Below, piece after piece: positions 1-8,835 of a stretch of DNA of 64,000 bases. Source of the stretch: Yanghanlia caeni. GTDB lineage: Bacteria > Pseudomonadota > Gammaproteobacteria > Burkholderiales > Burkholderiaceae_B. Location: the NCBI GenBank assembly GCA_030733815.1, contig JAUZQE010000008.1, forward strand, positions 1 through 64,000, written 5' to 3'. A program made the translations under genes and the position numbers. Position 1 is the stretch's first letter. The number at the start of each line of letters is the position of its first letter. The notes under the pieces were generated by a model, which did no database searches, was not told the DNA's origin, and saw nothing but the letters and a program-made list of their open reading frames with translations.

Positions 1-11
1 CGGATTATTCA

Positions 12-126
12 GCGTAGCGATGGCTACGGCTACGCAAGGATAGCAACCTCGAAAGGAGATGCGGGAGCAGGGCACGTGAAACGTGCCGCGCTATCCCTCC
101 CCGGCCGGAAGGCCGAGGTTTCCCGC
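12..126 (+). other. Possible structured RNA leader upstream of tag
   Basis: The bases before tag hold several self-complementary segments. 12-18 pairs with 29-35, 38-44 (GGATAGC) pairs exactly with 90-96, 71-77 pairs with 81-87 around a GAA loop, and 102-106 pairs with 111-115 around a GGAA tetraloop. 61-66 (GCGGGA) could also pair with 121-126 as a pseudoknot. This is more pairing than GC-rich sequence usually shows by chance, but no known riboswitch signature was recognised. It could be a tag leader, the end of an RNA gene starting before the window, or coincidence. Confidence 0.3.
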
Positions 127-134
127 GCAATCGG

Positions 135-767
135 ATGAATACGCGTACCCTGCCTGCCCACGACGGCCAGCCCCGTTGCAGCTGGTGTCTGGCCACCTCC
201 GAATACCTGCAGTATCACGACACGGAGTGGGGTTTTCCGGTCGACGATGACCGGCGCCTGTTCGAAAAACTGTGCCTGGAAGGCTTCCAGTCGGGGTTGA
301 GCTGGCGCACCATCCTCGAAAAACGCGAGAACTTCCGCGCAGCCTTTTGCGGCTTCGATATCGACACGGTGGCGGCGTTCACCGAAAACGACATCGAGCG
401 GTTGCTGAACGATGCCGGCATCATCCGGCACCGAGGCAAAATCATGGCTGCCATCAACAATGCCCGGCGCGCCCGCGAGCTCATCGAGCAGGAAGGTTCG
501 CTTGCGGCGTTTGTGTGGCGGTATGCGCCTGAACGGCCGGCCAGCGGCCGCCTGGCACCGGTCAGTTCCTCGCCCGAATCAGTGGCGCTGGCCAAGGAAT
601 TGAAGGCGCGCGGCTGGAAGTTCGTGGGGCCGACCACGGTGTATTCCTTCATGCAGGCGATGGGGCTGGTGAACGATCATGCGCCCGAGTGCGTCGTGCA
701 TGGCGAGGTCGAGCGCGCGCACAAGGCGTTCAGTCGGCCATGCCAAGCAGGATCACTCCGGCCATGA
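135..767 (+). CDS. tag: DNA-3-methyladenine glycosylase I
   Basis: Base-excision repair enzyme that removes 3-methyladenine from alkylated DNA. The 210-residue protein fits the Tag family (about 190). It has an N-terminal Cys-Ser-Trp-Cys (15-18), the YHDTEWG block, the CLEGFQSGLSW helix-hairpin region, the DAGIIRHRGKI block and a late VNDH followed by Cys, matching the Tag zinc-site arrangement. The ATG at 135 gives the N-terminal cysteine its expected place near the start. The 3' end overlaps the convergent EamA gene by 38 bases. It appears to be monocistronic. Confidence 0.93.
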   Translation: MNTRTLPAHDGQPRCSWCLATSEYLQYHDTEWGFPVDDDRRLFEKLCLEGFQSGLSWRTILEKRENFRAAFCGFDIDTVAAFTENDIERLLNDAGIIRHRGKIMAAINNARRARELIEQEGSLAAFVWRYAPERPASGRLAPVSSSPESVALAKELKARGWKFVGPTTVYSFMQAMGLVNDHAPECVVHGEVERAHKAFSRPCQAGSLRP

Positions 768-1605
768 GTATGGCGCAGCCCAGCAGGCGCATGGGCCCCA
801 CCTTTTCGCGAAGAATGATCATGCCAAACAGCGCGCCCACCATCATCGACATTTCCCGGGCGGGGGCGGTAAGGCTCAATGGCGCGCCGATCTGCAGTGC
901 CATCAGCACCAGAATGTAGGAAAGCGGCGACAGCAGGCCGACCGCCATGGCAAGCCACCAGTTGCCCTTCATGCGGCTGCGAATCAGATGCCGGCGCGCC
1001 AGCACCCAGGGCAGCAGAATCACCACCCGCACGAGATTCGCGCACCAGTCGAGCACCACGGGGTGGATGCCGAGCAGCTTGACACCATAGGCATCCACCA
1101 CCGTATAGCCCGAGATCGCCGTGCCGGTGATCATGCCCCAGCGCAAGCCGCTGCGCGCCGCGGGTTGGCGGAACTTCGCCAGATTCCCCTGCGTGCTGAT
1201 AAGCAGAATGCCCGAGACGATGGCAACGAGCCCGGCGAGCCCGTAGCCCGAGGGCTGTTCGCCCAGTATCAGAAACGCACCCAGGGTCGAGAGCAGCGGC
1301 CCGCTTCCGCGTGCGATGGGATACACCACCGACAGATCCGCCACCTGATAGCCCCGTTGCAGGAACAGGCTGTAGGCCAGGTGCAGGGCGCCGCTCAATG
1401 CGATGCAGACGAGTATGGGCAGCGTCCAGCGTGTCGCGCCCTGCCAGATGAGCCAGGCCACCCAGGGCAGATACGCCAGCGCCGAAATGGTGGTGTACAC
1501 CAGCACAAAGGTCGGGCCGCCCTGCGAAGCCCGCTTGGCCAGCAGGTTCCAGGTCGCGTGGATGAAGGCGGCCAGTACGATCAGCAGAAGGGCGGTGTAC
1601 GACAT
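730..1605 (-). CDS. EamA/DMT-family permease
   Basis: Inner-membrane protein of the drug/metabolite transporter superfamily, 291 residues, with about ten hydrophobic segments in two EamA-like halves. The second half has the family's typical PLSYILVLMAL and late GAILMAGVILL stretches. Substrate cannot be read from sequence; relatives move amino acids, metabolites or drugs. The start at 1605 (MSYTALLL) puts the first membrane segment at the N-terminus; an upstream ATG at 1644 would add 13 charged residues. It is convergent with tag and divergent from the pilus locus. Confidence 0.8.
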   Translation of the reverse strand: MSYTALLLIVLAAFIHATWNLLAKRASQGGPTFVLVYTTISALAYLPWVAWLIWQGATRWTLPILVCIALSGALHLAYSLFLQRGYQVADLSVVYPIARGSGPLLSTLGAFLILGEQPSGYGLAGLVAIVSGILLISTQGNLAKFRQPAARSGLRWGMITGTAISGYTVVDAYGVKLLGIHPVVLDWCANLVRVVILLPWVLARRHLIRSRMKGNWWLAMAVGLLSPLSYILVLMALQIGAPLSLTAPAREMSMMVGALFGMIILREKVGPMRLLGCAILMAGVILLGMAD

Positions 1606-1755
1606 GAATTCAGCGTGTTCAGAGACCGGCCGCAAAGCGAGCAATTCTAATGGAAGGCGTCAACGGGCGTCGATGTTTCGGTCCGGGTCGGCATTCGCGA
1701 ATTGTTGACGTGTGGGGGGTGGCGCACACTGTTTCCGACGTGAAGGAGACCGGAA

Positions 1756-2022
1756 ATGACGCGCAAACACCTTCGACAACGTGGCCAGGCCATGACCGAA
1801 TACATCATCGTCGTCGCCCTCGTGGCCGTGGCGGCCATCGCCGTGTATCAGCTCTTCGGCCAGGTCGTGCGTTCACAGACGGCCGCAATGGCCCGCGAAC
1901 TCGCGGGCGAAGACGGCACCGAACAGTCGCGCATGGCCCAGTCGGCGGCAGAGGCCGCTGCGGGGCAGACTGCCGCCCGAACCCTCAAATCATTCACCGG
2001 CAATGCCGACGCAGGGCAATGA
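1756..2022 (+). CDS. Flp/TadE-type prepilin-like protein
   Basis: 88-residue protein and first gene of the Tad-like locus. A short basic leader (MTRKHLRQRG) is followed by QAMTEYIIVVALVAVAAIA, giving a Gly before the predicted cleavage point, Glu at mature position 5 and a hydrophobic helix, the hallmarks of a type IV prepilin. It is longer than usual Flp subunits (about 50-70), with an Ala/Gln/Glu-rich tail. A good ribosome site (AAGGAG, 1743-1748) precedes the ATG. Its stop overlaps the next start (ATGA), so translation is probably coupled. It is likely the structural subunit or a minor pilin; which one cannot be decided. Confidence 0.72.
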   Translation: MTRKHLRQRGQAMTEYIIVVALVAVAAIAVYQLFGQVVRSQTAAMARELAGEDGTEQSRMAQSAAEAAAGQTAARTLKSFTGNADAGQ

Positions 2023-3362
2023 CTCCGAATCGTAGTGGCCCTTCCCGTACACGCAACCGGCGGCGCTCAGTTGCTGGGTCGCAAAGCGGGCAGGTGCTTG
2101 TGCTGGGCATGCTGTTGGCGGGTGCCGCAACACTGGCCTTCATGCGTTACTTCGACACCGGCCGGTCGGTGCACGAAAAGGCCCGGCAAGATCACGTGCT
2201 CGATGCGGCGGCTTACAGCGGTGCCCTGGTTCAGGCGCGTTCCCTGAACATGCTGGCATACATCAATCGCACGCAGATGGCGCATCAGGTGGCCATGGCG
2301 CATCTGGTCACGCTGGGTTCGCTGGCATTGTTTGCGGGCACCGAGGCCGGCCGGGTGCTGGCGGCAAATCCGCCCGCACATGTCATTGCCATGCATTTCG
2401 GGCCCGAGCACGCTGCGGCATACCTGGCTGCGGCCAAAGCTGCCGGGCTGGAACACCGCGCTGATTCACACGCCAGCCTTGCCGCCGCCTACGCGGAACA
2501 CGATCGCACGGCACGCTCGGTACTGGCTTTAGCGGCCGCGCGTGTGGCCAGCCGGCTGGTCGAAACGCGTGATCAGGCCATGCGCGAGGTCATCGCGGCC
2601 AATTACCCCGGCGAGGGGGCATTTGAACTGCGTGTCACCCATGACGGCGCAGCGGCGTTTCTTGCCACCTATGCAGGCAATCCGCGGTTGCGGCCTTTCA
2701 TCCATGACGTACAGGCGCTATACCGTTTTCTCGACCCGCGCGACCACATTACGCGCAGCCGCTTTCCTGTAAGTGCCCGGTGCCCCACGTGGCGCCACGA
2801 ATTGCGCCGCCGTGGGCGCACGGTGCTCGATGATCAGGGTGTGTGGCAATCCATCGATACTCAGTCGTATCATGCCGTGCGCTCGAATCGCTGGATCGGC
2901 TGTTACTTTCGTGAATACCCGATGGGTTGGGGCTGGGTACCCCCGCAGCCGTCGGTGTTGCTCGACGCGCCTTTCGTCGACGATCCGCCCCACACCTTCG
3001 GCGATCAAGACTTCTGGCGCTGGGTGCACGAATCCACTTCGTGGGACATTTCGGGCGGCAATGCCAATCCATTGGCGAACTCCTGGGCGCATGCCGCCAG
3101 GCAGCAGTGGGCCGGTGGCGGCTTGCCGGTGTATCAGGGGCTTGCCTCCGTTCACACCATGCCCAGTGCGCGGTTCAGCGTGGTGCTTGCGCGGCCTGGG
3201 CATGCGAGGCTTGTGTACACCTCGCAGGCGGCGGCCGAGGCCTATTTCCGTCGGCCTCAGCTGCGTGGCGACGGGTTGCAAGAACTGGCCAACACATTTC
3301 ATCCCTACTGGCAGGCGCGCCTGAGTGCGCCTGTGCAGTTGCATGCCGAGGCTCAGCCATGA
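2019..3362 (+). CDS. TadG-like Tad-locus protein
   Basis: 447-residue protein with an Arg-rich N-terminus and one hydrophobic segment (GQVLVLGMLLAGAATLAFM, about residues 24-42), followed by a large presumably extracytoplasmic region. A single N-terminal anchor and an early helical part beginning after FDTGRSVHEKARQDHVLDAAAY resemble the TadG-like group (Flp pilus-assembly TadG-like N-terminal). The rest, rich in Trp, Tyr, His and Pro, matches nothing I recognise. The ATG at 2019 is set by the 4-base overlap with the pilin-like gene, and the gene overlaps the next by ATGA. Confidence 0.65.
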   Translation: MTPNRSGPSRTRNRRRSVAGSQSGQVLVLGMLLAGAATLAFMRYFDTGRSVHEKARQDHVLDAAAYSGALVQARSLNMLAYINRTQMAHQVAMAHLVTLGSLALFAGTEAGRVLAANPPAHVIAMHFGPEHAAAYLAAAKAAGLEHRADSHASLAAAYAEHDRTARSVLALAAARVASRLVETRDQAMREVIAANYPGEGAFELRVTHDGAAAFLATYAGNPRLRPFIHDVQALYRFLDPRDHITRSRFPVSARCPTWRHELRRRGRTVLDDQGVWQSIDTQSYHAVRSNRWIGCYFREYPMGWGWVPPQPSVLLDAPFVDDPPHTFGDQDFWRWVHESTSWDISGGNANPLANSWAHAARQQWAGGGLPVYQGLASVHTMPSARFSVVLARPGHARLVYTSQAAAEAYFRRPQLRGDGLQELANTFHPYWQARLSAPVQLHAEAQP

Positions 3363-4138
3363 CCCATGTATCGTGGCCTTCAGCGCGTGTCACGCATCGT
3401 GGCCAGACGGGGCAGGCCTTGGCAGAAGCACTGGTCGCCACACTGGTGCTGGGCGTTACCTGGGTGGCTGTGCACTGGCTCTTTCAATATCAAGACATGG
3501 CGCTTTCCACCGTGCATGCCAGTCGTCACGCGGCCTTTCTTGCCACGCGCCGCGGCGAAACCAGCATCGAACCGGCGCACGAGCACCACCAGGTCGAGCG
3601 TTTTTTCGCAGGCGACGCGCATCGCTGGGTTGACCGCAAAGGTGAGCGCACACTTGACGTGGCCACTGTACCGCGCTCTGGCCTGCGACGCGTCAGCGCA
3701 CTTTCGCAATCGGCTCAGCCAGCAGGCGAAGCCCCTGACACACAGGCATTGCGTCAGCAATGGTTGCTGGAAGACGCCGGCATGGTGCAGGCCCGGGTGG
3801 CGCTTGATTTTGCCGATGCCGTCGGCGTTGCGAACGAATACGGGCCGCTGGGTCTCGCACTGTTCGATCGTCCCCACGACGATCTTTCACGCAGCCTCGT
3901 GATCCTGCACGGGGCGGGGCACGCTACTTCCGATGCAGCCGCTCAGCAGCGTGCGTCGTCGTCGTGGCTGGCCTGGGGCCGCGCCCAGGCGACATCCCAC
4001 GTGGCCGGGCAAGAGGTCGCGGTGCGTGCCGCCGGGGTCGATGACGGCTGGAATCGCGGCGCACCCGGGTTCGACTGGTGGTCGGACTGGGCGGGGCGGG
4101 TGCCCGGCGAACATCTTCAGCCGTACGGGGGGCGCTGA
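3359..4138 (+). CDS. TadE-like pseudopilin
   Basis: 259 residues. A polar leader ends in a prepilin-like junction, TG then QALAEALVATLVLGVTWVAV, with Glu at mature position 5, as in TadE/TadF pseudopilins. The remainder is soluble and without a recognised domain. It has overlapping starts and stops with both neighbours (ATGA at 3359, TGATG at 4136), which fixes the start and points to one polycistronic message. A prepilin peptidase would be needed to process it, but none is encoded in this locus. Confidence 0.65.
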   Translation: MTHVSWPSARVTHRGQTGQALAEALVATLVLGVTWVAVHWLFQYQDMALSTVHASRHAAFLATRRGETSIEPAHEHHQVERFFAGDAHRWVDRKGERTLDVATVPRSGLRRVSALSQSAQPAGEAPDTQALRQQWLLEDAGMVQARVALDFADAVGVANEYGPLGLALFDRPHDDLSRSLVILHGAGHATSDAAAQQRASSSWLAWGRAQATSHVAGQEVAVRAAGVDDGWNRGAPGFDWWSDWAGRVPGEHLQPYGGR

Positions 4139-4644
4139 TGTCTGTCTTGAATGTCTTCCCATGCGGTACCCGGCTTGCCCAATACGCGGTGTTGGTCGTC
4201 GCACTTGCCCTGTACCCCGGCATCGCCGTTGCAGGAATCACCTGGCACGAATCATGGCACGTGCATGTGAACGGGCAGCACGTGTCGGTACGTACGTTCA
4301 CCAGCCGCCTGTCGCCCGTCGCCGCAATGCAGCGGCTTGCTCAGCTGCATCCGGTCTATGCCCATTATCAGATTGCTGACGGCCGCATCCTGCTTTCCGG
4401 CGTGAAAGAGGGCGCGCATTGGGTTGCGGAAATTCACGGGCATCCCGAAGGGGCGCAGGGTTACGTCTCCGCGCTGTACTTCTCAGCCGACGGGGCCGCG
4501 TCCGGAGTACCGCCCGCGGCATGGAATAGCCTCGGCAGTTCTTCTTCCAGCCCCGGGCCTCGAGTGTTCGATTTCGATGGCGCCACGGTCCGTCTTCCCG
4601 GTGCGGGCGCCGATGCAGTCGACATCCATTTTTCGGAGCGCTGA
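4138..4644 (+). CDS. Secreted protein of unknown family in Tad-like locus
   Basis: 168 residues; not recognised. A hydrophobic N-terminal stretch (about residues 12-32, VVALALYPGIAVAG) looks like a signal peptide with possible cleavage near AVA-G. The mature part has an HESWHVHVNG start, alternating aromatic and polar residues suggestive of beta structure, and a Ser/Pro-rich segment (SLGSSSSSPGP). The TGATG overlap with the TadE-like gene and the 1-base gap to cpaB place it firmly in the operon, so a periplasmic assembly role is plausible. It sits where other Tad loci have different small genes. Confidence 0.6.
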   Translation: MSVLNVFPCGTRLAQYAVLVVALALYPGIAVAGITWHESWHVHVNGQHVSVRTFTSRLSPVAAMQRLAQLHPVYAHYQIADGRILLSGVKEGAHWVAEIHGHPEGAQGYVSALYFSADGAASGVPPAAWNSLGSSSSSPGPRVFDFDGATVRLPGAGADAVDIHFSER

Positions 4645-4645
4645 C

Positions 4646-5629
4646 ATGTTGCGCCTGAGCGAGCTTCTGCTACGTGTGTGGGCTCTTCGCCCCGGGCGAA
4701 CCGGTATGCTGCTGGTGCTTGCCATCGCAGCCGGGCTGGCGGCCGCCTGGTCCGCAAGGCAGCATATTCACGGCCATGTGCTGCGGCTCGAGGCGAGCGC
4801 TCGCAAGCCGGTCGTCGCCAGAGTGGTGGCGGCCCTCGAACTGCCAGCCGGCACACGGCTGCAGGTCGAGCATCTTGCCAGCCGTTCATTTCCTGCAGAT
4901 CTGGCCCCCAGCGACAGCGTCGACGCAGCACACTACACGCGGCTGCTGGGCATGGTGCTGCAAACGGGGCTGCGGGCCGGTGACCTCATTCTGCCGGCAC
5001 ACGGCCGTATCGTTCAGCCCAGCGCGTTTTCCAGTTACCTGGGCGAGGGCAGGCGGGCGATCACGATGCCCGTGGACGCCATCAATTCCGTATCAGGGTT
5101 GTTGCAACCCGGCGACCTCATTGATCTATACGTTTCGTTCGATCACCAGCGGCGCCGCATCACGGCACCCTTGCTTCAAGGCGTGCTGGTGCTCGCCACC
5201 GGCAGTCAGACTCAGTCGCTGGCCGAAGCGCCGCACCTGCCGCAGCAGGGCTATTCCACCGTCACGCTGGATGCGTCGCCCGAGGATGCCGTAAAGCTCG
5301 TCGCCGCGCGACAGAACGGGTCGATCACCGCAGTGCTGCGGCATCCGGACGACGACCGTCCGACCCGCACAGCCGTGCGGGGCGATCTGGCCAGTCTGCT
5401 CGGCGTCGCGCAGCCGGTGCCACAGCGTTCATCACGTGCGCCCGTGCTTTACGGAAATCGAAGCGTGCGCACTGTGCCCAGCCTCTCGCCACGTCAGCCG
5501 GCGGTGCGCAATCCCTCAGGCATTTTCGAGCTGCCGCATGAACAGCAGCTGGCCAGCGCCTGGCAAAAAGTGCTGGAGGCAGCGGGGCAGGCCCCGGATT
5601 CCGGTATGGCTCCGGTCACAATGGATTGA
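4646..5629 (+). CDS. cpaB: Flp pilus assembly protein CpaB/RcpC
   Basis: 327-residue periplasmic Tad component thought to act with the outer-membrane secretin. An N-terminal membrane segment (about residues 19-37) is followed by an SAF-like domain (VVARVVAALELPAGTRL to LRAGDLILP) and an RcpC/CpaB domain with the characteristic ITMPVDAINSVSGLLQPGDLIDL. The C-terminus is Pro/Arg/Ser-rich. The ATG at 4646 lies just after the upstream stop and gives a normal N-terminal anchor. The secretin gene begins four bases downstream. Confidence 0.85.
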   Translation: MLRLSELLLRVWALRPGRTGMLLVLAIAAGLAAAWSARQHIHGHVLRLEASARKPVVARVVAALELPAGTRLQVEHLASRSFPADLAPSDSVDAAHYTRLLGMVLQTGLRAGDLILPAHGRIVQPSAFSSYLGEGRRAITMPVDAINSVSGLLQPGDLIDLYVSFDHQRRRITAPLLQGVLVLATGSQTQSLAEAPHLPQQGYSTVTLDASPEDAVKLVAARQNGSITAVLRHPDDDRPTRTAVRGDLASLLGVAQPVPQRSSRAPVLYGNRSVRTVPSLSPRQPAVRNPSGIFELPHEQQLASAWQKVLEAAGQAPDSGMAPVTMD

Positions 5630-5632
5630 ACC

Positions 5633-7102
5633 ATGCGGCATCGTGCAATTCCCGGTCGATCAATGCTTTCGCCCTTCATGCAGTGTGTGGCGAGCTGCCT
5701 GATTCTGCTCCTGCCCGTGTTGTCTCATGCCCAGGCCGTGGGTTCATTGCTGCGCATGCAGGTCGGCGAGGTGCGCGTGCTTGCCGTGCCGGATGTCGCC
5801 CGTGTTGCGGTGGGCGACGGCCACGTTCTGAACGCGGTCACGACCGAAGAAAAAGAAGTGATCGTGTTTGCCCGTAACGAAGGCTCAAGTGCCCTGCAGA
5901 TCTGGTCACTCGACGGCAGCCGCATTCATTACGACATCGAAGTGGCGCCAGAGGGCGCACGCCGGCTTGAAGAAGAACTGCGCGAAGTACTCGCTCGCAT
6001 ACCGGGCACACGTGTGTCGGTGGTCGGCGACAAGCTTCTGGTTGAAGGCGACAGCCTGAGCGACGACGATCTGCTGCGGGTGGACGAGCTCGCACGGCGT
6101 TATCCGCAGTTGCTCAACTTCACGGGAAGGGTGGGATGGGACGCCATGGTTTTGCTCGACGTTCAGGTGCTCGAGGTGCCACGCTCCTTCATCCGCGAAT
6201 TGGGTATCCGGTGGCAGTCGCCTGCGGCCGGCGGGCTCAATGCGGCACTCGCCTGGGACGCCGGCAGCCGTCGCCTGGCTGATCGCCCCGGCGAGAACGT
6301 CGTGCCGGCATTGTTTCCCACGAGTGTGGCAGCCGGGTATCTGGGCGCCAGTGTGCTTTGGTCGGCCCAGCTGCATGCGCTTGCTCAGGCTGGTCAGGCG
6401 GTCGTGCTGGCCCAGCCACAGCTTGTGGCTCGCAGCGGTGCCACGGCAGAGTTCCTGGCCGGTGGCGAGGTGCCTTATTCAACGGCCGACGCCAACGGTG
6501 CCACGAATACAGCATTCAAACCGTATGGTGTATCGCTTCGCATCACACCACGCATCGAGCGTGGCGGCGTAGTGCGCTCGCGCATCGAGGTTGAGGTGAG
6601 CTCGGTAGACCACGCTTTGTCGGTCGAGAACGGGCCGGCCCTCAAGACGCGGCGCGCCTCGACCGAGTTCAATGCGCGGTCGGGCCAGACACTGGTGCTG
6701 GCCGGCTTTCTTTCCCGTGATAACGCGCGCAACGTTGATGCGGTGCCGGGGCTGGGGCGCCTGCCGGTGGTGGGGGCATTGTTCAGGTCGGTGAAGACGC
6801 AGCACACCGACACGGAACTGGCTGTGTTCGTCACTCCCGTGGTCGTGGCGGCCGATCACCCCGACATCGTGCAGCGTGTTCGCCGGGGTGATGCGCTCAC
6901 CCGCCAGCAGTTCCCGCAACCTGCGGCGCTCAATGTTCCGATACGCAATCGTGACTTCTTTCCCGCGGCCGGCAGCGACCCCGGGCCGGCATGGTTGCCA
7001 TGGGAGGGCGAGGGCGGGCAATGGCGCAAGGCCGCATCCGCTGATGCAGATTCCAATAACGGGAACGGTGCTGTGCAGGCAATGCCTGTTTCGCTGAATT
7101 GA
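5633..7102 (+). CDS. cpaC: Tad-type outer-membrane secretin (CpaC/RcpA)
   Basis: 489 residues. A signal peptide (SCLILLLPVLSHAQA) precedes a pilus-assembly N-domain with GEVRVLAVPDVARVAVGDG, a BON-like segment (RIPGTRVSVVGDKLLVEG), and a C-terminal secretin domain with VVLAQPQLVARSG, GGEVPY, GVSLRITPRI and the closing PGLGRLPVVGALFRS. Such proteins form the outer-membrane channel for Tad pili. The start could be 5633 or the ATG at 5663; the latter gives a more usual signal peptide. The tail after the secretin domain is long and Pro/Asn/Gly-rich. Confidence 0.88.
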   Translation: MRHRAIPGRSMLSPFMQCVASCLILLLPVLSHAQAVGSLLRMQVGEVRVLAVPDVARVAVGDGHVLNAVTTEEKEVIVFARNEGSSALQIWSLDGSRIHYDIEVAPEGARRLEEELREVLARIPGTRVSVVGDKLLVEGDSLSDDDLLRVDELARRYPQLLNFTGRVGWDAMVLLDVQVLEVPRSFIRELGIRWQSPAAGGLNAALAWDAGSRRLADRPGENVVPALFPTSVAAGYLGASVLWSAQLHALAQAGQAVVLAQPQLVARSGATAEFLAGGEVPYSTADANGATNTAFKPYGVSLRITPRIERGGVVRSRIEVEVSSVDHALSVENGPALKTRRASTEFNARSGQTLVLAGFLSRDNARNVDAVPGLGRLPVVGALFRSVKTQHTDTELAVFVTPVVVAADHPDIVQRVRRGDALTRQQFPQPAALNVPIRNRDFFPAAGSDPGPAWLPWEGEGGQWRKAASADADSNNGNGAVQAMPVSLN

Positions 7103-7116
7103 CCGGAGGCACGTTT

Positions 7117-8835
7117 ATGGTGGAGCTCGAGCTTTCATACGAAGATGGCCGTGCGAGCCGCGCTGCGTACGCCTTGCCCCTGCTCATCGGCCGTGATGCG
7201 GTTTGCGGGCTGCGATTGAAATCATGGCGCGTGGCACGCCGGCATGCGAAGCTGCAGGTGCGCGGCGGTCTGTTCTTTCTGCAGGATCTCGGCAGCCTGG
7301 CCGGCACGTTCGTGAACGGCAGCCGTCTTGCCCACGAAATTGTGCTGTCGGTCGGCGATGAACTGATCATCGGCCCCTGCCGCATTATGGTGTTGCGCGT
7401 GCACGTAACCGACCAAGCCGCTGCAAGTCAGCCCGAAGCCGCCGAGTGTGTGCTGGCAGAGCCGCCCGTCGCGCATGTTACGCCTGCAGAACGGGCTCCT
7501 GATCAGAGCGGGAATGCCGATGATGCCGTGGGCAGCGTCGACGGCACACGCACGAATCCCGCTTTCTTCGAGCATCGTTGCCGGCTGCACAAGGCGCTGG
7601 TCGACGCTCTGGATCTGCGCCGGCGCGACATTCTGCAGCTCAGCGACGCGGCGCTGCGTGCCGAAGCCGCCCGGGTATTGGCTTGCATACTGGAAGCCGA
7701 TGACACGCTACCGCCCGACATCGACCGCGACGATATGTTGCGGCAGGTGGTCGACGAAGCGGTCGGATTGGGTCCTCTGGAACCGCTGCTTGCCGATCGC
7801 AGCGTCACGGAAATCATGGTGAACGCCCACGAAGAAATCTATGTCGAGCGGGCGGGTTGCCTGGTTCGTCATGCAGCGGGATTCAGTAGTGAGCAGGCTG
7901 TCGTGGCAATCATCGACCGGATCGTGGCCCCGCTGGGGCGGCGTGTCGACGAAAGCTCGCCCATGGTCGATGCCCGGCTGAAAGACGGTTCGCGTGTAAA
8001 CGCCGTCATTCCGCCCGTTGCACTGCGTGGCGCCTGCCTCACCATACGCAAGTTTCCTGAACGACGTCTTTCCATGGATGATCTGCTGGAAGCCGGCAGT
8101 CTCGACCGACATATGGCCGCATTTCTGGCGGCTTGCGTGGCGATGCGCAAGAGCCTGCTGGTATCGGGCGGCACCGGTTCCGGCAAGACCACGCTTCTGA
8201 ACGTGCTGTCCAACTGCATCCCCGCGGGCGAGCGCATCATTACCATCGAGGATGCGGCCGAGCTGCGCCTGAATCATGCGCATCGGGTGGCTCTGGAATC
8301 GCGTCCGCCCAATGCCGAAGGCAGGGGCCGGATCGAGATTCGTGATCTGGTGCGCAACGCCTTGCGCATGCGCCCCGATCGCATCATCGTCGGTGAGTGC
8401 CGCGGCGCCGAAGCATTCGACATGCTTTCCGCCATGAACACCGGGCATGAAGGCTCATTGACCACGCTGCATGCCAATTCGCCACGCGATGCACTGGGGC
8501 GCCTGGAAACCATGGTGCTGATGGCGGGTATGGATCTTCCGCTGGCTGCCGTACGCGAACATATCGCTTCGGCCGTCGATCTCATCGTGCAGCAGGCGCG
8601 TTTGTCCGACGGCCGCCGTCTCATTACCTCCATCGTGGAAGTTACCGGCATGGAAGCAGGGCGCATTCAGACCCAGGAACTCTTCCGATACTGCAACGAC
8701 GCGAATCCGCGTTTTGAAGGGCGCGGCATTCGGCCCGAATGCTTCCCCGATGACGAAGCGGGCGTGCCGCTCGCGTGGCTCAGCCAAACCACCCACATCA
8801 ACGTCAGAGGCGGTGTACAGTCATGGCACTCGTGA
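7117..8835 (+). CDS. cpaF: FHA-CpaF fusion: Tad ATPase with N-terminal FHA domain
   Basis: 572-residue cytoplasmic motor ATPase. Residues about 1-95 form a forkhead-associated domain (Gly-Arg 25-26, RRHA 41-44, GTFVNG 64-69). After a linker comes a CpaF/TadA secretion ATPase with Walker [10 protein letters not shown] (351-359, Lys357), a Walker B-like RIIVGECRG (422-430) and a [12 protein letters not shown] His box. FHA domains bind phosphothreonine, so assembly may respond to Ser/Thr phosphorylation (inference); the usual FHA serine before Arg-x-His is Ala40 here. The ATG at 7117 is preferred because GGAGG lies seven bases upstream; a TTG at 7099 is in frame. Confidence 0.88.
   Translation: MVELELSYEDGRASRAAYALPLLIGRDAVCGLRLKSWRVARRHAKLQVRGGLFFLQDLGSLAGTFVNGSRLAHEIVLSVGDELIIGPCRIMVLRVHVTDQAAASQPEAAECVLAEPPVAHVTPAERAPDQSGNADDAVGSVDGTRTNPAFFEHRCRLHKALVDALDLRRRDILQLSDAALRAEAARVLACILEADDTLPPDIDRDDMLRQVVDEAVGLGPLEPLLADRSVTEIMVNAHEEIYVERAGCLVRHAAGFSSEQAVVAIIDRIVAPLGRRVDESSPMVDARLKDGSRVNAVIPPVALRGACLTIRKFPERRLSMDDLLEAGSLDRHMAAFLAACVAMRKSLLVSGGTGSGKTTLLNVLSNCIPAGERIITIEDAAELRLNHAHRVALESRPPNAEGRGRIEIRDLVRNALRMRPDRIIVGECRGAEAFDMLSAMNTGHEGSLTTLHANSPRDALGRLETMVLMAGMDLPLAAVREHIASAVDLIVQQARLSDGRRLITSIVEVTGMEAGRIQTQELFRYCNDANPRFEGRGIRPECFPDDEAGVPLAWLSQTTHINVRGGVQSWHS

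Noticed and set aside
1700-1735. Promoter of the Tad-like operon, sigma-70 or sigma-54
   Set aside because: TTGACG (1705-1710) has only a poor -10 (ACTGTT) at 17 bases, and a GG-N10-GC sigma-54 pair does not fit. Neither is strong enough to annotate.
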